The notes beneath the pieces were generated by a model that was not told where the DNA came from, ran no database searches, and saw nothing but the letters and a program-made list of their open reading frames with translations. 35,934 nucleotides of DNA from an uncultured Saprospiraceae bacterium (GTDB lineage: Bacteria > Bacteroidota > Bacteroidia > Chitinophagales > Saprospiraceae): NCBI GenBank assembly GCA_937973995.1, contig CALJIQ010000313.1, forward strand, positions 1 through 35,934. Reading direction: 5' to 3'. Shown piece by piece: positions 9,267 through 21,600 of this stretch (position 1 is the stretch's first letter; every line of letters begins with the position of its first letter). The translations under genes and the position numbers were made by a program.

Positions 9267-9594
9267 GGCTAAAATTAGGTTTTAATACAATAGTAGTACT
9301 TTGCTAAGTTGGGGTAGGGGAGGGTTAATTTTTGTTTTTTTATATTCACGTAGCCACCAAATTTATTTGGTAGGCTTCTAGTCTTGCTACTATTTATACT
9401 ATACTTGAAACGGGGTAAAAAAGTGATTTTCCAATACTGTTTATTTGTTTAGTTGTTGAACTGTTTATCCAAGTATAGCTTGTAAACGATTAAACAGATA
9501 AACCAATAAACATTTAGTTCACTTTCACAATTTTATCCCACTTACAGTAATGAATCAGCCAAATAAATTCGGCGATTCCGTAAAACTAAAAAGA

Positions 9595-9627
9595 CGATCG
9601 GATTCATCTAGATAGATGACCCGATCG
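9595..9627 (-). terminator. Intrinsic terminator of the giant gene
   Basis: On the minus strand: CGATCGGGTCATCTA-tc-TAGATGAATCCGATCG followed by TCTTTTTAGTTTT, just downstream of the giant ORF stop at 9649. Confidence 0.8.
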
Positions 9628-9648
9628 CATTCTATTCAGCTTTTTTGT

Positions 9649-12600
9649 TTATCTGTTAATCTGGACATAACCTGATTGCGTATTTCCCTCTCCATCTGTT
9701 AGGATGTAGAAGTACGTACCATCTGTTAGCGGAAGTCCGTCGAAGGTACCATTCCACTTGCCATCATAACCTTTTTGTTTAAATATTTCAGTTCCCCAAC
9801 GGTTGAAGATAGTCAACTCATTAGCTGGGTAATTTTGTAATCCTTCTATCATGAAGTAATCATTGACTCCATCGTTATTTGGTGAGAATCCAGAGACTAC
9901 TTGCATAGCTGGACATTTCACTAATACGGACACTTCTGCTTCGTCACAACCAAAACCATTACAGATTCGGTAAGCGAAATGATCGGCTACTTTAGAGTTG
10001 CAATATCCTTCATTAGCTTCATAAGAAACAGTGTTATCTGAGTTGATTACTGCTTCACCATATTGTGGTGCTTTTGTGATTTCTATCGTTATTTCTTCTG
10101 CTCTATCGTTTGCAGTTATATCTAGGATCGCTTCTTCTTCTCCATCAATTTCCACTATGTCTCCTGCTGCACGAGGTACTTTATTAGAAGCACATCCTAC
10201 ACTGACTGCGAACTCATCTGAACATCCATTTAAGGTGTTATAGAAAGAGATAGCATGGATACCTTCCGCAAATGCCATTTGGACACTATTAGGAGTTGTC
10301 TTGGTATTGATGTCTAATATGGCTTTAGACCTAGTGAAAGTTTGTACAAGCTCCAGCTTACCATAAGCGTTTGTTACTGCTCCTCCTCTAATGGCTAAAG
10401 TAGTAGCATCTTGTACCCAATTACCTTTTGGATCCATTACATTCATCCATTCTAATAGCTCTGCTAGATTGTTGAAAGAACCATTGAAGGTTTCATTGTT
10501 AACCGTCCACTTAGTAATTTGGTAAGGCCCTTTGGCGCCCTGATCTGGAATCGAGAAGTAGGTGTACGCAAAAGAAGTAACAGATGTACATACTTCCAGA
10601 ATTCCTGCGTATGGATTACCATCTACTAGAATATCGTAGTCTTCCATATTATCCGCATTGAATGGCAAACATAAAGGCGCCATTTCACTACATTCTGTAA
10701 TCGTTAAATCATATTCTCCTTCTATCAAATCTTCTGGACATCTCGGTGAAGTAGCACAAGTTCTAATAGTAACTTGGTCCGTACAACCCGTTGTATTATT
10801 GGTGATGGTTAAAACATCGTTTTCTCTACCACTCATATCAATCTCAACCAACGTACCACTTGCCTGACCTGTCTCACTTGGATTCAAATTAGTGGTAATC
10901 CAAGTCTCTTCGTGCATGATAATTAAATCACCATAAACGCCATCAGGCGTGCCACCCAAGATATAGTAACTATCAGATATATTCGTCCAATTACCAGTAG
11001 GATCATTTGACTGCATCCAAGCAGTTAATTCATCCATATTGGTTACTTCTCCAGTATAAGTATTGCCGTTCACTGTCCATGATTCAATCATGTAAGTACC
11101 GCTTCCTCCCATACTTGGAAGAATAGCATAAGTGTAGGCTTGGATTGGCACAAAGTCACAACCGTGGTTGGATACCACTGTACCTAAAGAAGTCGTTAAG
11201 GTGAAATTAGCAGCTACATCTGCTACCGAGAATGGTAAACAGATTCTTGCCATATTATCATCTTCTATACAAGTTTCTGATAGTTCTATTAAGCCTTGAT
11301 CGCAATTGGTTGGAGGAGCACAATCAGTGCTTACCTCATACACCATTTGATCGGTGGCGATACAACCGTTGAAATCCATCACGGTTACGGTATAAGTAGT
11401 CGTGGTAGATGGATTCGCAAATGGGCTGGCGCTGAATGGATTGTCTAATCCAGTTTTTGGACTCCATTCATAACTCATGCCACCTGTTGCTTTTAGTTGT
11501 GTACCAACTCCAGGACATTCAGAAATGTCAGCCCCTGCATTCGCACTAGTATTCGTCTGTACATATAGTGTTACTTGATCTACACTAGTACAGCCATTCG
11601 GTCCTGTCACCGTTACGGTATAAGTAGTAGTGGTACTAGGATTCGCATTTGGAGCAGGTATATTCGGATTATCTAAGGAAGCAGTAGGACTCCACTGATA
11701 AGCAGTACCAGCTGATACTAATAATCTAGTCGTTTCCCCTGCACACATTTCTTTATCTTCACATGCTTCTGCTACAAAATTTCCAACGGTCACGGTCACT
11801 TGGTCCGTACCTGTACAACCGTTCACATCCGTAATCGTTACGGTATAAACAGTAGTCGAACCTGGTGATGCCATTGGGTTATTAATGGATGGATTGCTCA
11901 ATCCAGTAGCAGGACTCCATTGATAACTTGCGCCTCCTGTTGCATTTAATTGAGTGCTTTGTCCGTTACAAACGGTTACATCATTTCCAGCATTCACAGT
12001 AATATTATTCCGAATGGTCACGGTCACTTGATCTGTATCGCTACAGCCATTCACATCCGTTACCGTTACCATATAAGTCGTAGTACTGCTTGGACTAGCC
12101 ACTGGATTATTGATAGACGGATTGCTCAATCCAGTAGTAGGACTCCATTGGTAGGTAGCCCCTCCCGTTGCATTTAATTGAACATTCTGACCACTACAGA
12201 TAGTCGCATCATTTCCAGCATTTACCGTAATATTATTTTCTACCCTAACCGTTACTTGGTCGGTGCCTGTACATCCGTTTACATCTGTGACGGTCACCGT
12301 ATAAGTCGTTGTACTATTTGGTGTCGCCGTAGGATTGGAAACAGTACTATTACTCAAACCAGTCGTTGGACTCCATCGGTAAGTCAAACCACCCGTTGCT
12401 CTTAAGTTAGCTGATTGACCGGCACAAACCGTTTGATCTAGTCCTGCATTAGCTGCCAGATTTCCACCGGCTGTGATCGTTACTTGATCGGTGCCAGTAC
12501 AACCCATTGGGTTGGTTACGGTTACCGTATAAGTAGTCGTTGTGCTTGGATTAGCAGTAGGATTTGCAATATTAGGATTGCTTAATCCAGTTGTTGGACT

Positions 12601-15600
12601 CCACTGGTATCTTACGCCACCTTGTCCATCTAACTGTGCTACTTGACCACTACAAATCGTTTGGTCTTCTCCACCATATACTTTCAACTCAGTCATAACT
12701 GTTACCACTACTTCTTCAGAGGCAGTACAACCATTCGCGTCAGTCGCTACTACGGTATAAGTGGTCGTAGTCGTTGGAGAAGCTTCCGGTACAGCGGAGA
12801 AAGGATTGTCTAGTCCTGCTGCTGGGCTCCATACCCAACTAACACCACCATTAACGACTAACTGTGCCGTACCTCCTACACAAATTCGCTTATCTGGACA
12901 TTCGTAGATGACAAAACCTGTACAACCTATTGGGTTAGGTTGGATGGCATCATCACTTGCAAGCGTCGGATCTTTTCCTTCTCCACACTCAATTCCGTTG
13001 ATAACGCCTCCTCCGTCACAATCGGCCGTTGCCAATGGACTGTTAGGATTTGCTTGAATGAATGCGCACAATTCAGCACCTGTATAATTGTTACTACAAG
13101 GATCGGTTGGATTCGTTCCAAGTTGTAATTCTATCGCATCTGAAATTCCATCACCATCTATATCTGAGAATGGATCAGGACAGCTTTCTACTTCTATTCT
13201 AATTTGATCTACCGCAGTACATCCTTGGTTATCTGTTACGGTTACTGTATAAGTCGTTGTACCTACTGGGCGAACTGTTTGGTTAGGCAAAGTAGGATCG
13301 GTCATGCCCTCTACGGGACTCCAGAAGTATAATACCCCTCCAGAAGCAGTTAACTGCGCAGTTTCTCCAAAACAGATTTTCTGATCTGGCTGATTAGCTA
13401 TCGTGAAATTGCTGCAATCTGGCAAACAATCTGGAGTTGCTACTTGTACCGTTACTTGATCGGTACTAGAGCAACCATTTTGATCTGTAACTGTAACAGT
13501 ATAGGTTGTCGGTCCAAATGGAGTAGCTATTGGATTTGGAATAGAAACACTATTCAATCCTGCTGCTGGACTCCATTCGTAGAAGATACCACCTGTCGCA
13601 TTTAATTGTGCGCCTGTTACGGTCTCACCTGGGCAACTAGCAAAGAAGGTAATATCTGGTCCAGCACTTACTACAATTTCACCTGTTACTTCTACTGTAA
13701 TTTGATCGGTTGCTGTACAACCTGCAGCATTGGTAACGGTAACTGTATAAGTAGTCGTTGCACTTGGATTGGCCACTGGATTTGCACTAGTTGGTTTATC
13801 TAGACCAGTAGTTGGCGACCAAGAATAAGAGATACCTCTCGAAGCATTTAGTTGCGTTATATTTCCAGCACAAATACTTCTATCAGGATAATCAATAATT
13901 GCAAACGTAGTACATGGATCAACAGGCACACCACAAACATTTGCTACCACGGTCACTTCTGCTCTAGCTGTACAGCCAGTTGCATCCGTACCAGTCACTA
14001 CATAAGTGGTAGTCGTTGTAGGGGTCGCTATTGGATTAGCAGAGAAAGGATCATCTAAGCCGATGGCTGGAGCCCAAGAATAACTTACGCCTCCAGTAGC
14101 GGATAACTGTGCGAATTCATTTAAATTCGTACAAATGGTTTTGCCTCCAGTAGCAGTTATAGTTGCTGTTCCAATAGAAACCGTAACCTGCGCTTGTGCC
14201 TGACAACCATCTGCCCTAGTCGATACTACCGTATAAGTAGTGGTGACCGTTGGACTTGCTGCTGGGTTAGCGACCGTTGGATTGTCTAAGCTACTCGCTG
14301 GAGACCAAGAATAAGATACGCCTCCCGTTGCGCTTAACTGTGCAGTGCTTCCGCTACAGATGGTGATATTATCACTAACTGATATGGAGAAGTCGTTACA
14401 GTTAGGCTGAATTACTACTGGTGTAACAGAGATTACTTGCTTACAAGAAGCTTGATTTCCACAAGCATCCGTAGCAGTAAATTCTCTTAAAAGAGCTCCG
14501 CCAATTTCACAGTCAATAGAACCGCCTTGGTTTATATACTCTATGGAAATATCAGTAGTGCAATTATCAGTAGCTGTAGCTAATCCACCTGTACCACTTG
14601 GCTCCGTAGTCTGATCACAATTGATGGTAATGTCTTGTGGACAAGTAATGGTTGGAGCAGTTTCATCATCTATCGTAATGATTTGAATACAATTACTAGT
14701 ATTTCCACAAGCGTCTGTAGCAAACCAAGTTCTGGTAATATTTCCGCAGGATGTTATCTTATCTGTATCATTAAAGGTAATCGTAATATCATCTCTGGTA
14801 CTACAATTATCACTTGCAGTAGCTCCACCAGTTAAACTTACATCCGTAGAACCTGCACAGTCAATGGTTATATCTGCCGCGCAACTAAGCGTTGGTGGCG
14901 TATCATCAATAACTGTAATAAGTTGTTCACAAGTATTGAATCCTCCACAGGCATCTATTGCCGTCCAAATTCTTACAAAGGTTCCAGTATTGCCACAGTT
15001 GTTTAAACTAGTAGTAATATCTTCATAAGTAATAGAGGCGGTTCCTGATGAACAGTTGGTGGATGCCGATGCTTGCCCTAAACTTGCTGGATCCGTTGAC
15101 TCATTACAAGTAATGGTCAGATTAGAAGGACACTCTAGCAATACAATTATTTCTGGATTACTGGTAATATCTTCATAATCATGATCGTCTTCATCCCCAT
15201 TAATAATGTCTGCATTGCTATCATTATGATTGATAACCAGATCATCGTTGACGTTACCATCTGGTGTTGAATCCTCATCATTTACGCCGTAATCTTCCGA
15301 AGAATCATCAGAAATTTCTGCAAAATTTCTATAAGAGCCATAAGAGGTATCGTCCATTCTTAAGGCAATGGTTAAGACATTCGTTTGACCAGGTTCTAAG
15401 TTCGGTAAGTCAATCCAGTTGACTAATCCATCCTTATACACACCATTGTCAGAAGCACTAACAAAGCTCATGCCTGCAGGAAGTATATCCACTACGCAAT
15501 AGTCATTGGAAGCGACTGTTCCTTGATTGGTGACAATGATAGAATAAGTTATAACATCGCCTATTGACAAAGAAGTACTTTGCCCATCAGCTATTGTTTT

Positions 15601-18600
15601 AATCAATGCTAAATCATAAACAGGTACAGGTTGTACAGAAGTAACATCCTCATAGTCACTATCATCTTCATCTCCAGCAACCTCATCTGCACTGATGTCA
15701 TTGTGATTGACCACTGGATCATTTTTCGGATCAGCATCTGGTGTTGAATCCTCATCTGTTGTGCTGTAGTCACCTGATGAATCATCCGTGATCTCCGCAT
15801 AGTTTCTATAACTTCCAATAGAAGCATCTTGTAATTGTAAAGTCAGACTTAGTACCTCTGTTTGACCTGGGTCAATATTCGGTAGATTAATCCAAGACAC
15901 GATGCCTCCGCTTTCTACTCCTCCATGAGAAGCAGCTACGAAGTCCATTCCTGCTGGAATAAGATCTACTACTACATAATCATTAGAAGGAACCCCTCCT
16001 TGATTGCTGATGAAAATATTATAATTTACAATTTCTCCTTCCGCTACTGCTCCAGACTGACCATCTGCTAGCATTTTGACTAATGCTAAATCATATTTAA
16101 AAGAAGGTCGAATAGGAGAAAATTCTTCATAGTCATTATCATCCTCATCACCGACTACTTCATCTGCAGTTGGGTCATTATGATTAATCACAAAATCATT
16201 TGTTAAATCACTATCTGTAGTAGAGTCCTCATCTTTTGTTCCATAGTCTGAGGCAGAATCTTCCGTGATTTCTGCAATATTTCTATAGGTTCCTAAAGAG
16301 GCATTCTCTAATCGTAGCGCAATGGTCAATACTTTTGATTTGCCTGGATCAATATTTGGTAAATTAGTCCAGGTCACAATACTACCACTATGTAAACCAC
16401 CATCAGACGCAGTAACAAAACTCATACCCGCAGGTAATTGATCTATTACCGTATAGTCATTAGATGGTACCTCCCCTTGGTTGGTAATGGTAATATTATA
16501 GTTGACAATATCCCCCTCCGCAATAGCAGTAGGCTGTCCACTTGCCAGTGTTTTAATCAAGGCAAGATCATATACTGGAGCAGGAACAATGGGTGTAATA
16601 GATTCAAAGTCACTATCATCTTCATCACCAATAACCGTATCTGCAGTAGGATCATTATGATTCACCGTAGGATCGTTGGTGGTATCCGTATCTGGTGTAG
16701 AATCTTCATCTGTCACTCCGTAATCTTCAGAGGAATCATCCGTGATTTCTGCAAAGTTGTTATACGTCCCTCCCAAGCTTGGATCATCCATTTGTAGCGT
16801 GATCGACAATACTTTGGTTTGTCCTGGATCAAGATTGGCAAGATTTGCCCAAGTAACAACGCCACCACTATGGGTGCCTCCATTAGAAGCAGAAACATAA
16901 CTCATTCCAGTTGGAATGACGTCTGCAACCGTGTAGTCATTTGAAGCAACCGTACCTTGATTGGTAACGATGATATTATAAGTCACCTGATCTCCAGCTC
17001 CTGCAGAACCTGACTCACCATTCGCTAATACTTTAATCAAGGCAAGGTCATATACAGGTGGTGGTAAAATAGGTGTAATATCTTCGTAATCATTATCATC
17101 TTCATCTCCTAGTACAACGTCAGCTGTTGGATCATTGTGATTCACCGTTGGATCGTTTGTAGGATCGCTATCTGGAGTAGAGTCTTCGTCTGTCACTCCG
17201 TAATTTTCAGAGGAATCATCCGTGATTTCTGCCCAGTTTCTATAAGTAGTCAACTTCGTATCCTCCATCTGCAAAGTAAGTGTCAATACTTTAGCTTGCT
17301 CAGGATTAAGGTTTGTAAGCCCTGTCCAAGTGATGACACCTCCACTATGCGTACCTCCATCAGATGCAGCAACAAAGCTCATGCCTGCTGGTATATAATC
17401 GGCTACGCTATAAGCATTGGAAGGAACATCTCCTTGGTTAGTAATCGTGATATTATAAGTCACTTGATCGCCTGCTGCTAGAGCAGTCGCTTGCCCACTA
17501 GCTACTGTTTTGATTAGTGCTAAATCGTAAGTGAAAATCACGGTAATATCTTCATAATCATTATCATCCTCGTCTCCTGCTGGATTATCTAAAGAGATGT
17601 CATTGTGATTGACATATAGATCATTTGGATCTTCTCCTGGATTTAGTGTTGCACCATTTCCAGCGTTTGTATCATGACCTATACCTGCTGCATTATCATT
17701 GCCGATATTATCATCAGGTGTAGAGTCTTCATCAGTCGTATTATACTCACTAGCAGAGTCACTGATAATCTCTGCCCAGTTACGGAAATCTCCTTTGGTA
17801 AGATCATCTACTCTTAAGATCATTTGAATAACAATTGCTTGACCTGGATCTAATGCTGGTAAGCTATTCCATGTAACAGCATTATTAACCGCATCATAAG
17901 TACCATTTGAAGAGTCTGAGATATAGCTCATCCCTGCTGGGATTTGATCTTTTACATCATAGCTCAAACTATTCACCGTACCTTGGTTAGCAACCGTAAT
18001 ATCATAGCTCACCAATGCTCCCCATCCAACGCTAGTTGTCTGTCCAGCTGATAAAGTTTTAATCAATGCTAGATCATAAACAGGTAGTGGTTGAACAGGT
18101 AATACATCTTCATAATCATTGTCATCCTCATCACCAGCAACTACATCCTTAGTAGGATCATTGTGGTTAGAAATAGGATCATTGGTTACATCAGCGTCTG
18201 GCGTAGAATCTTCATCTGTTACGCCATAGTCTTCTGAAGAATCATCAGAAATTTCTGCCCAGTTTCTATAAGTGCTAAGAGAAGTATCATCCATCTGTAA
18301 GGTGATGGTCAAGACCATATTCTTACCCGGCTCAATGCTTGGCAAATTAGACCAAGTAACTACACCACCACTAAGCGTACCTCCATTTGAAGAAGACACA
18401 TAGCTCATCCCTGCTGGTAGTTGATCTATTACGGTATAGTCATTAGAAGCAACATCTCCTTGGTTGGTGATGGTAATATTATAAGTCACTTGATCGCCTG
18501 CCGCTAAGGATGGAGACTGACCTGCTGCAAGGGTTTTAATCAATGCCAAGTCATATACTGGTGGCGGAATGATAGGAGTAATAGACTCGTAGTCACTATC

Positions 18601-21600
18601 GTCCTCATCTCCTGTTACGGTGTCCGCAGTAGGATCATTGTGATCTACCGTAGGATCGTTAGATGGATTTGTATCTGGCGTAGAATCTTCATCTGTCACA
18701 CCGTAATCTTCCGAAGAATCATCTGTGATTTCAGCGAAATTTCGATAGTCTCCTCCTACAGTTGGATCCTCCATCTGAAGGGTAATTGACAATAATTTAG
18801 TTTGACCTGGATCAAGGTTGGCAAGATTTGCCCAAGTAACCATACCGCCGCTGTGCGTCCCTCCGTTAGAAGCGGTAACATAACTCATACCTGCTGGAAT
18901 TACATCCACAACGGTGTAATCATTGGAAGGTACATCTCCTTGATTGGTTACAATAATATTGTAGGTTACCTGATCTCCAATTCCTGCACTACTAGACTGT
19001 CCATCAGCTAGTACTTTTATCAGTGCAAGGTCATATACTGGAGGAGGTAGTATTGGCGTAATATCTTCGTAATCATTATCATCTTCATCCCCTGAAACAG
19101 TATCCGAAATTGGATCATTATGATTAAATGCTGGATCGTTGGTTGGATCGTTGTCAGGCGTAGAATCTTCATCTGTTACACCGTAATCTTCCGCAGAATC
19201 GTCTGTGATTTCTGCCCAGTTTCTATAGGTGCTAAGCGTAGGATCTTCCATCTGTAGCGTGATGCTTAGTATCATGTTTTTACCTGGCTCAATGCTTGGT
19301 AAATTATTCCATGTTACAACGCTTCCGCTTTCTGTTCCTCCAGTAGAGGAAGACACATAACTCATGCCCACAGGAATATAATCTGCTACACTATAATCAT
19401 TAGAAGCCACTTCTCCTTGGTTGGAAATTGTGATATTGTAAGTCACCTGATCGCCAATAGCCAAAGAAGTAGCTTGACCACTTGGTATTGTTTTAATTAA
19501 CGATAAATCATATTCTGGTAGGATAGGTGTTACTACCTCTACATCACTATCATCTTCGTCACCTGTAACCGTATCTGCTGCTGTATCATTATGATCTATG
19601 GTTGGATCATTCGATGGATTATTATCAGGTGTAGAGTCTTCATCTGTTACCCCATAATCTTCCGAAGAATCATCTGTGATTTCTGCAAAGTTGCTATAGG
19701 CAGTTCCAAGATTTGGATCATCCATTTGTAGGGTGATGGTCAATACTTTAGTTTGACCTGGATCAAGGTTTGGAAGATTCGCCCAAGTCACTGTACCTGC
19801 CGTAAAGCTGCCTCCGTCAGATGATGAAACATAACTCATGCCTGCTGGCATCACATCCATCACGCTATAATCATTAGAAGCTACATCCCCTTGATTGGTT
19901 ATCAAGATGCTATACGTTACTTGATCGCCAATTCCCAATTCACTAGATTGACCATTGGATAATACTTTTACTAAAGAAAGGTCATATACAGGTGGTGGCA
20001 ATACAGGAGTAATATCTTCATAATCATTATCATCTTCATCACCCGCTACTGAATCAGCAGTTGGATCATTGTGATTATTAACTGGATCATCTAGTACATT
20101 ATCATCTGGCGTAGAATCTTCATCTTTTACACCATAGTCGTCAGAAGAATCCTCAGAAATTTCTGCCCAGTTTCTATAAGTACTATTCAAGGTCGGATCA
20201 TCCATTTGTAGGGTGATCGTCAACACCTTAGTTTGACCTGGTTCTATACTTGGCAAGTCTCCCCACTGAACCGTTTGTTGGAAATGATCTGCCCCATCCG
20301 AAGCTGTTACAAAACTCATACCTGCTGGCATCACATCTATGACCGAGTAGGCATTAGATGGAACATCTCCTTGGTTGCTTATTGTAATATTGTAGGTTAC
20401 TTGATCGCCTATGCCTAAAGTAGTAGATTCACCTGGTGCAATGGTTTTAATCAAAGCTAAGTCATAGACAGGTGGCGGTATAATAGGCGTTACATCTTCG
20501 TAATCATTATCATCTTCATCACCAATTACCGTATCTGCGGCAGGATCATTATGATTGGTAACAGGGTCATTTGCAGGATCGCTATCTGGTGTAGAATCCT
20601 CATCTGTTACGCCATAATCTTCCGAAGAGTCATCTGTGATTTCTGCCCAGTTTCTATAAGTCGTAGATAAGTTGACATCCTCCATTCGTAACTCAAGTGT
20701 CAATACTTGAATCATGCCTGGGTCAAGGCTTGGTAGGCTAGACCATGTTACTACTCCGCCACTTTCTGTTCCTCCATCCGATGCAGTCACAAAGCTCATT
20801 CCCGCAGGGATATAATCACTAACAACATAATCATTAGAAGGTACAGTACCTTGATTGGTAATGACGATAGAGTAGGAGGCTACGTCTCCTTCAGCAACTT
20901 CTGGAGCAGTAGTCAATAATTTTACTAAAGCTAAATCATAGACAGGAAGTAGTGTAATATCTTCATAATCATTATCATCTTCATCGCCTGTAGGATTATC
21001 TAAAGTAATGTCATTATGATTGGTATATGGATCATTTGGATCAATGCCAAACCCATCTGTATTGTCGTTGCCAGTTGTTGTGTCTGGCGTAGAATCTTCA
21101 TCTGTTACACCGTAATCCTCTGAAGAATCATCAGAGATTTCTGCCCAGTTTCTATAATCCCCATTTAACCCATCCTTTACTTGAGCAGTTAGTGTCAAGG
21201 TCTTCGTTTGCCCTGGATCAAGATTTGGTAGATTTGCCCAAGTCACCACGGTGCCTGAAGCAGTACCACTATCAGAAGCAGCAATAAATCCTAAGCCCGT
21301 AGGTAATTGATCCGTGACGGTATAATCATTAGATGGTACATTTCCTTGATTCGCTATAGTGATATTATAAGTGATAATATCTCCTACCCCTACCGTTGCA
21401 GGCTGTCCATCTGCCAGTGTTTTAATCAATGCTAAGTCATAAACAACATTAATATCAATAACGGCTGGGTCTTGATCGTCTTCTGAATCTGGATCATTAT
21501 TCGGATCACTATCTGGTGTAGAGTCTTCATCTGTCACGCCATAATCCTCCGAAGAATCATCAGAGATTTCTGCGATATTGATATAAGGAGCTTGCTTGGC

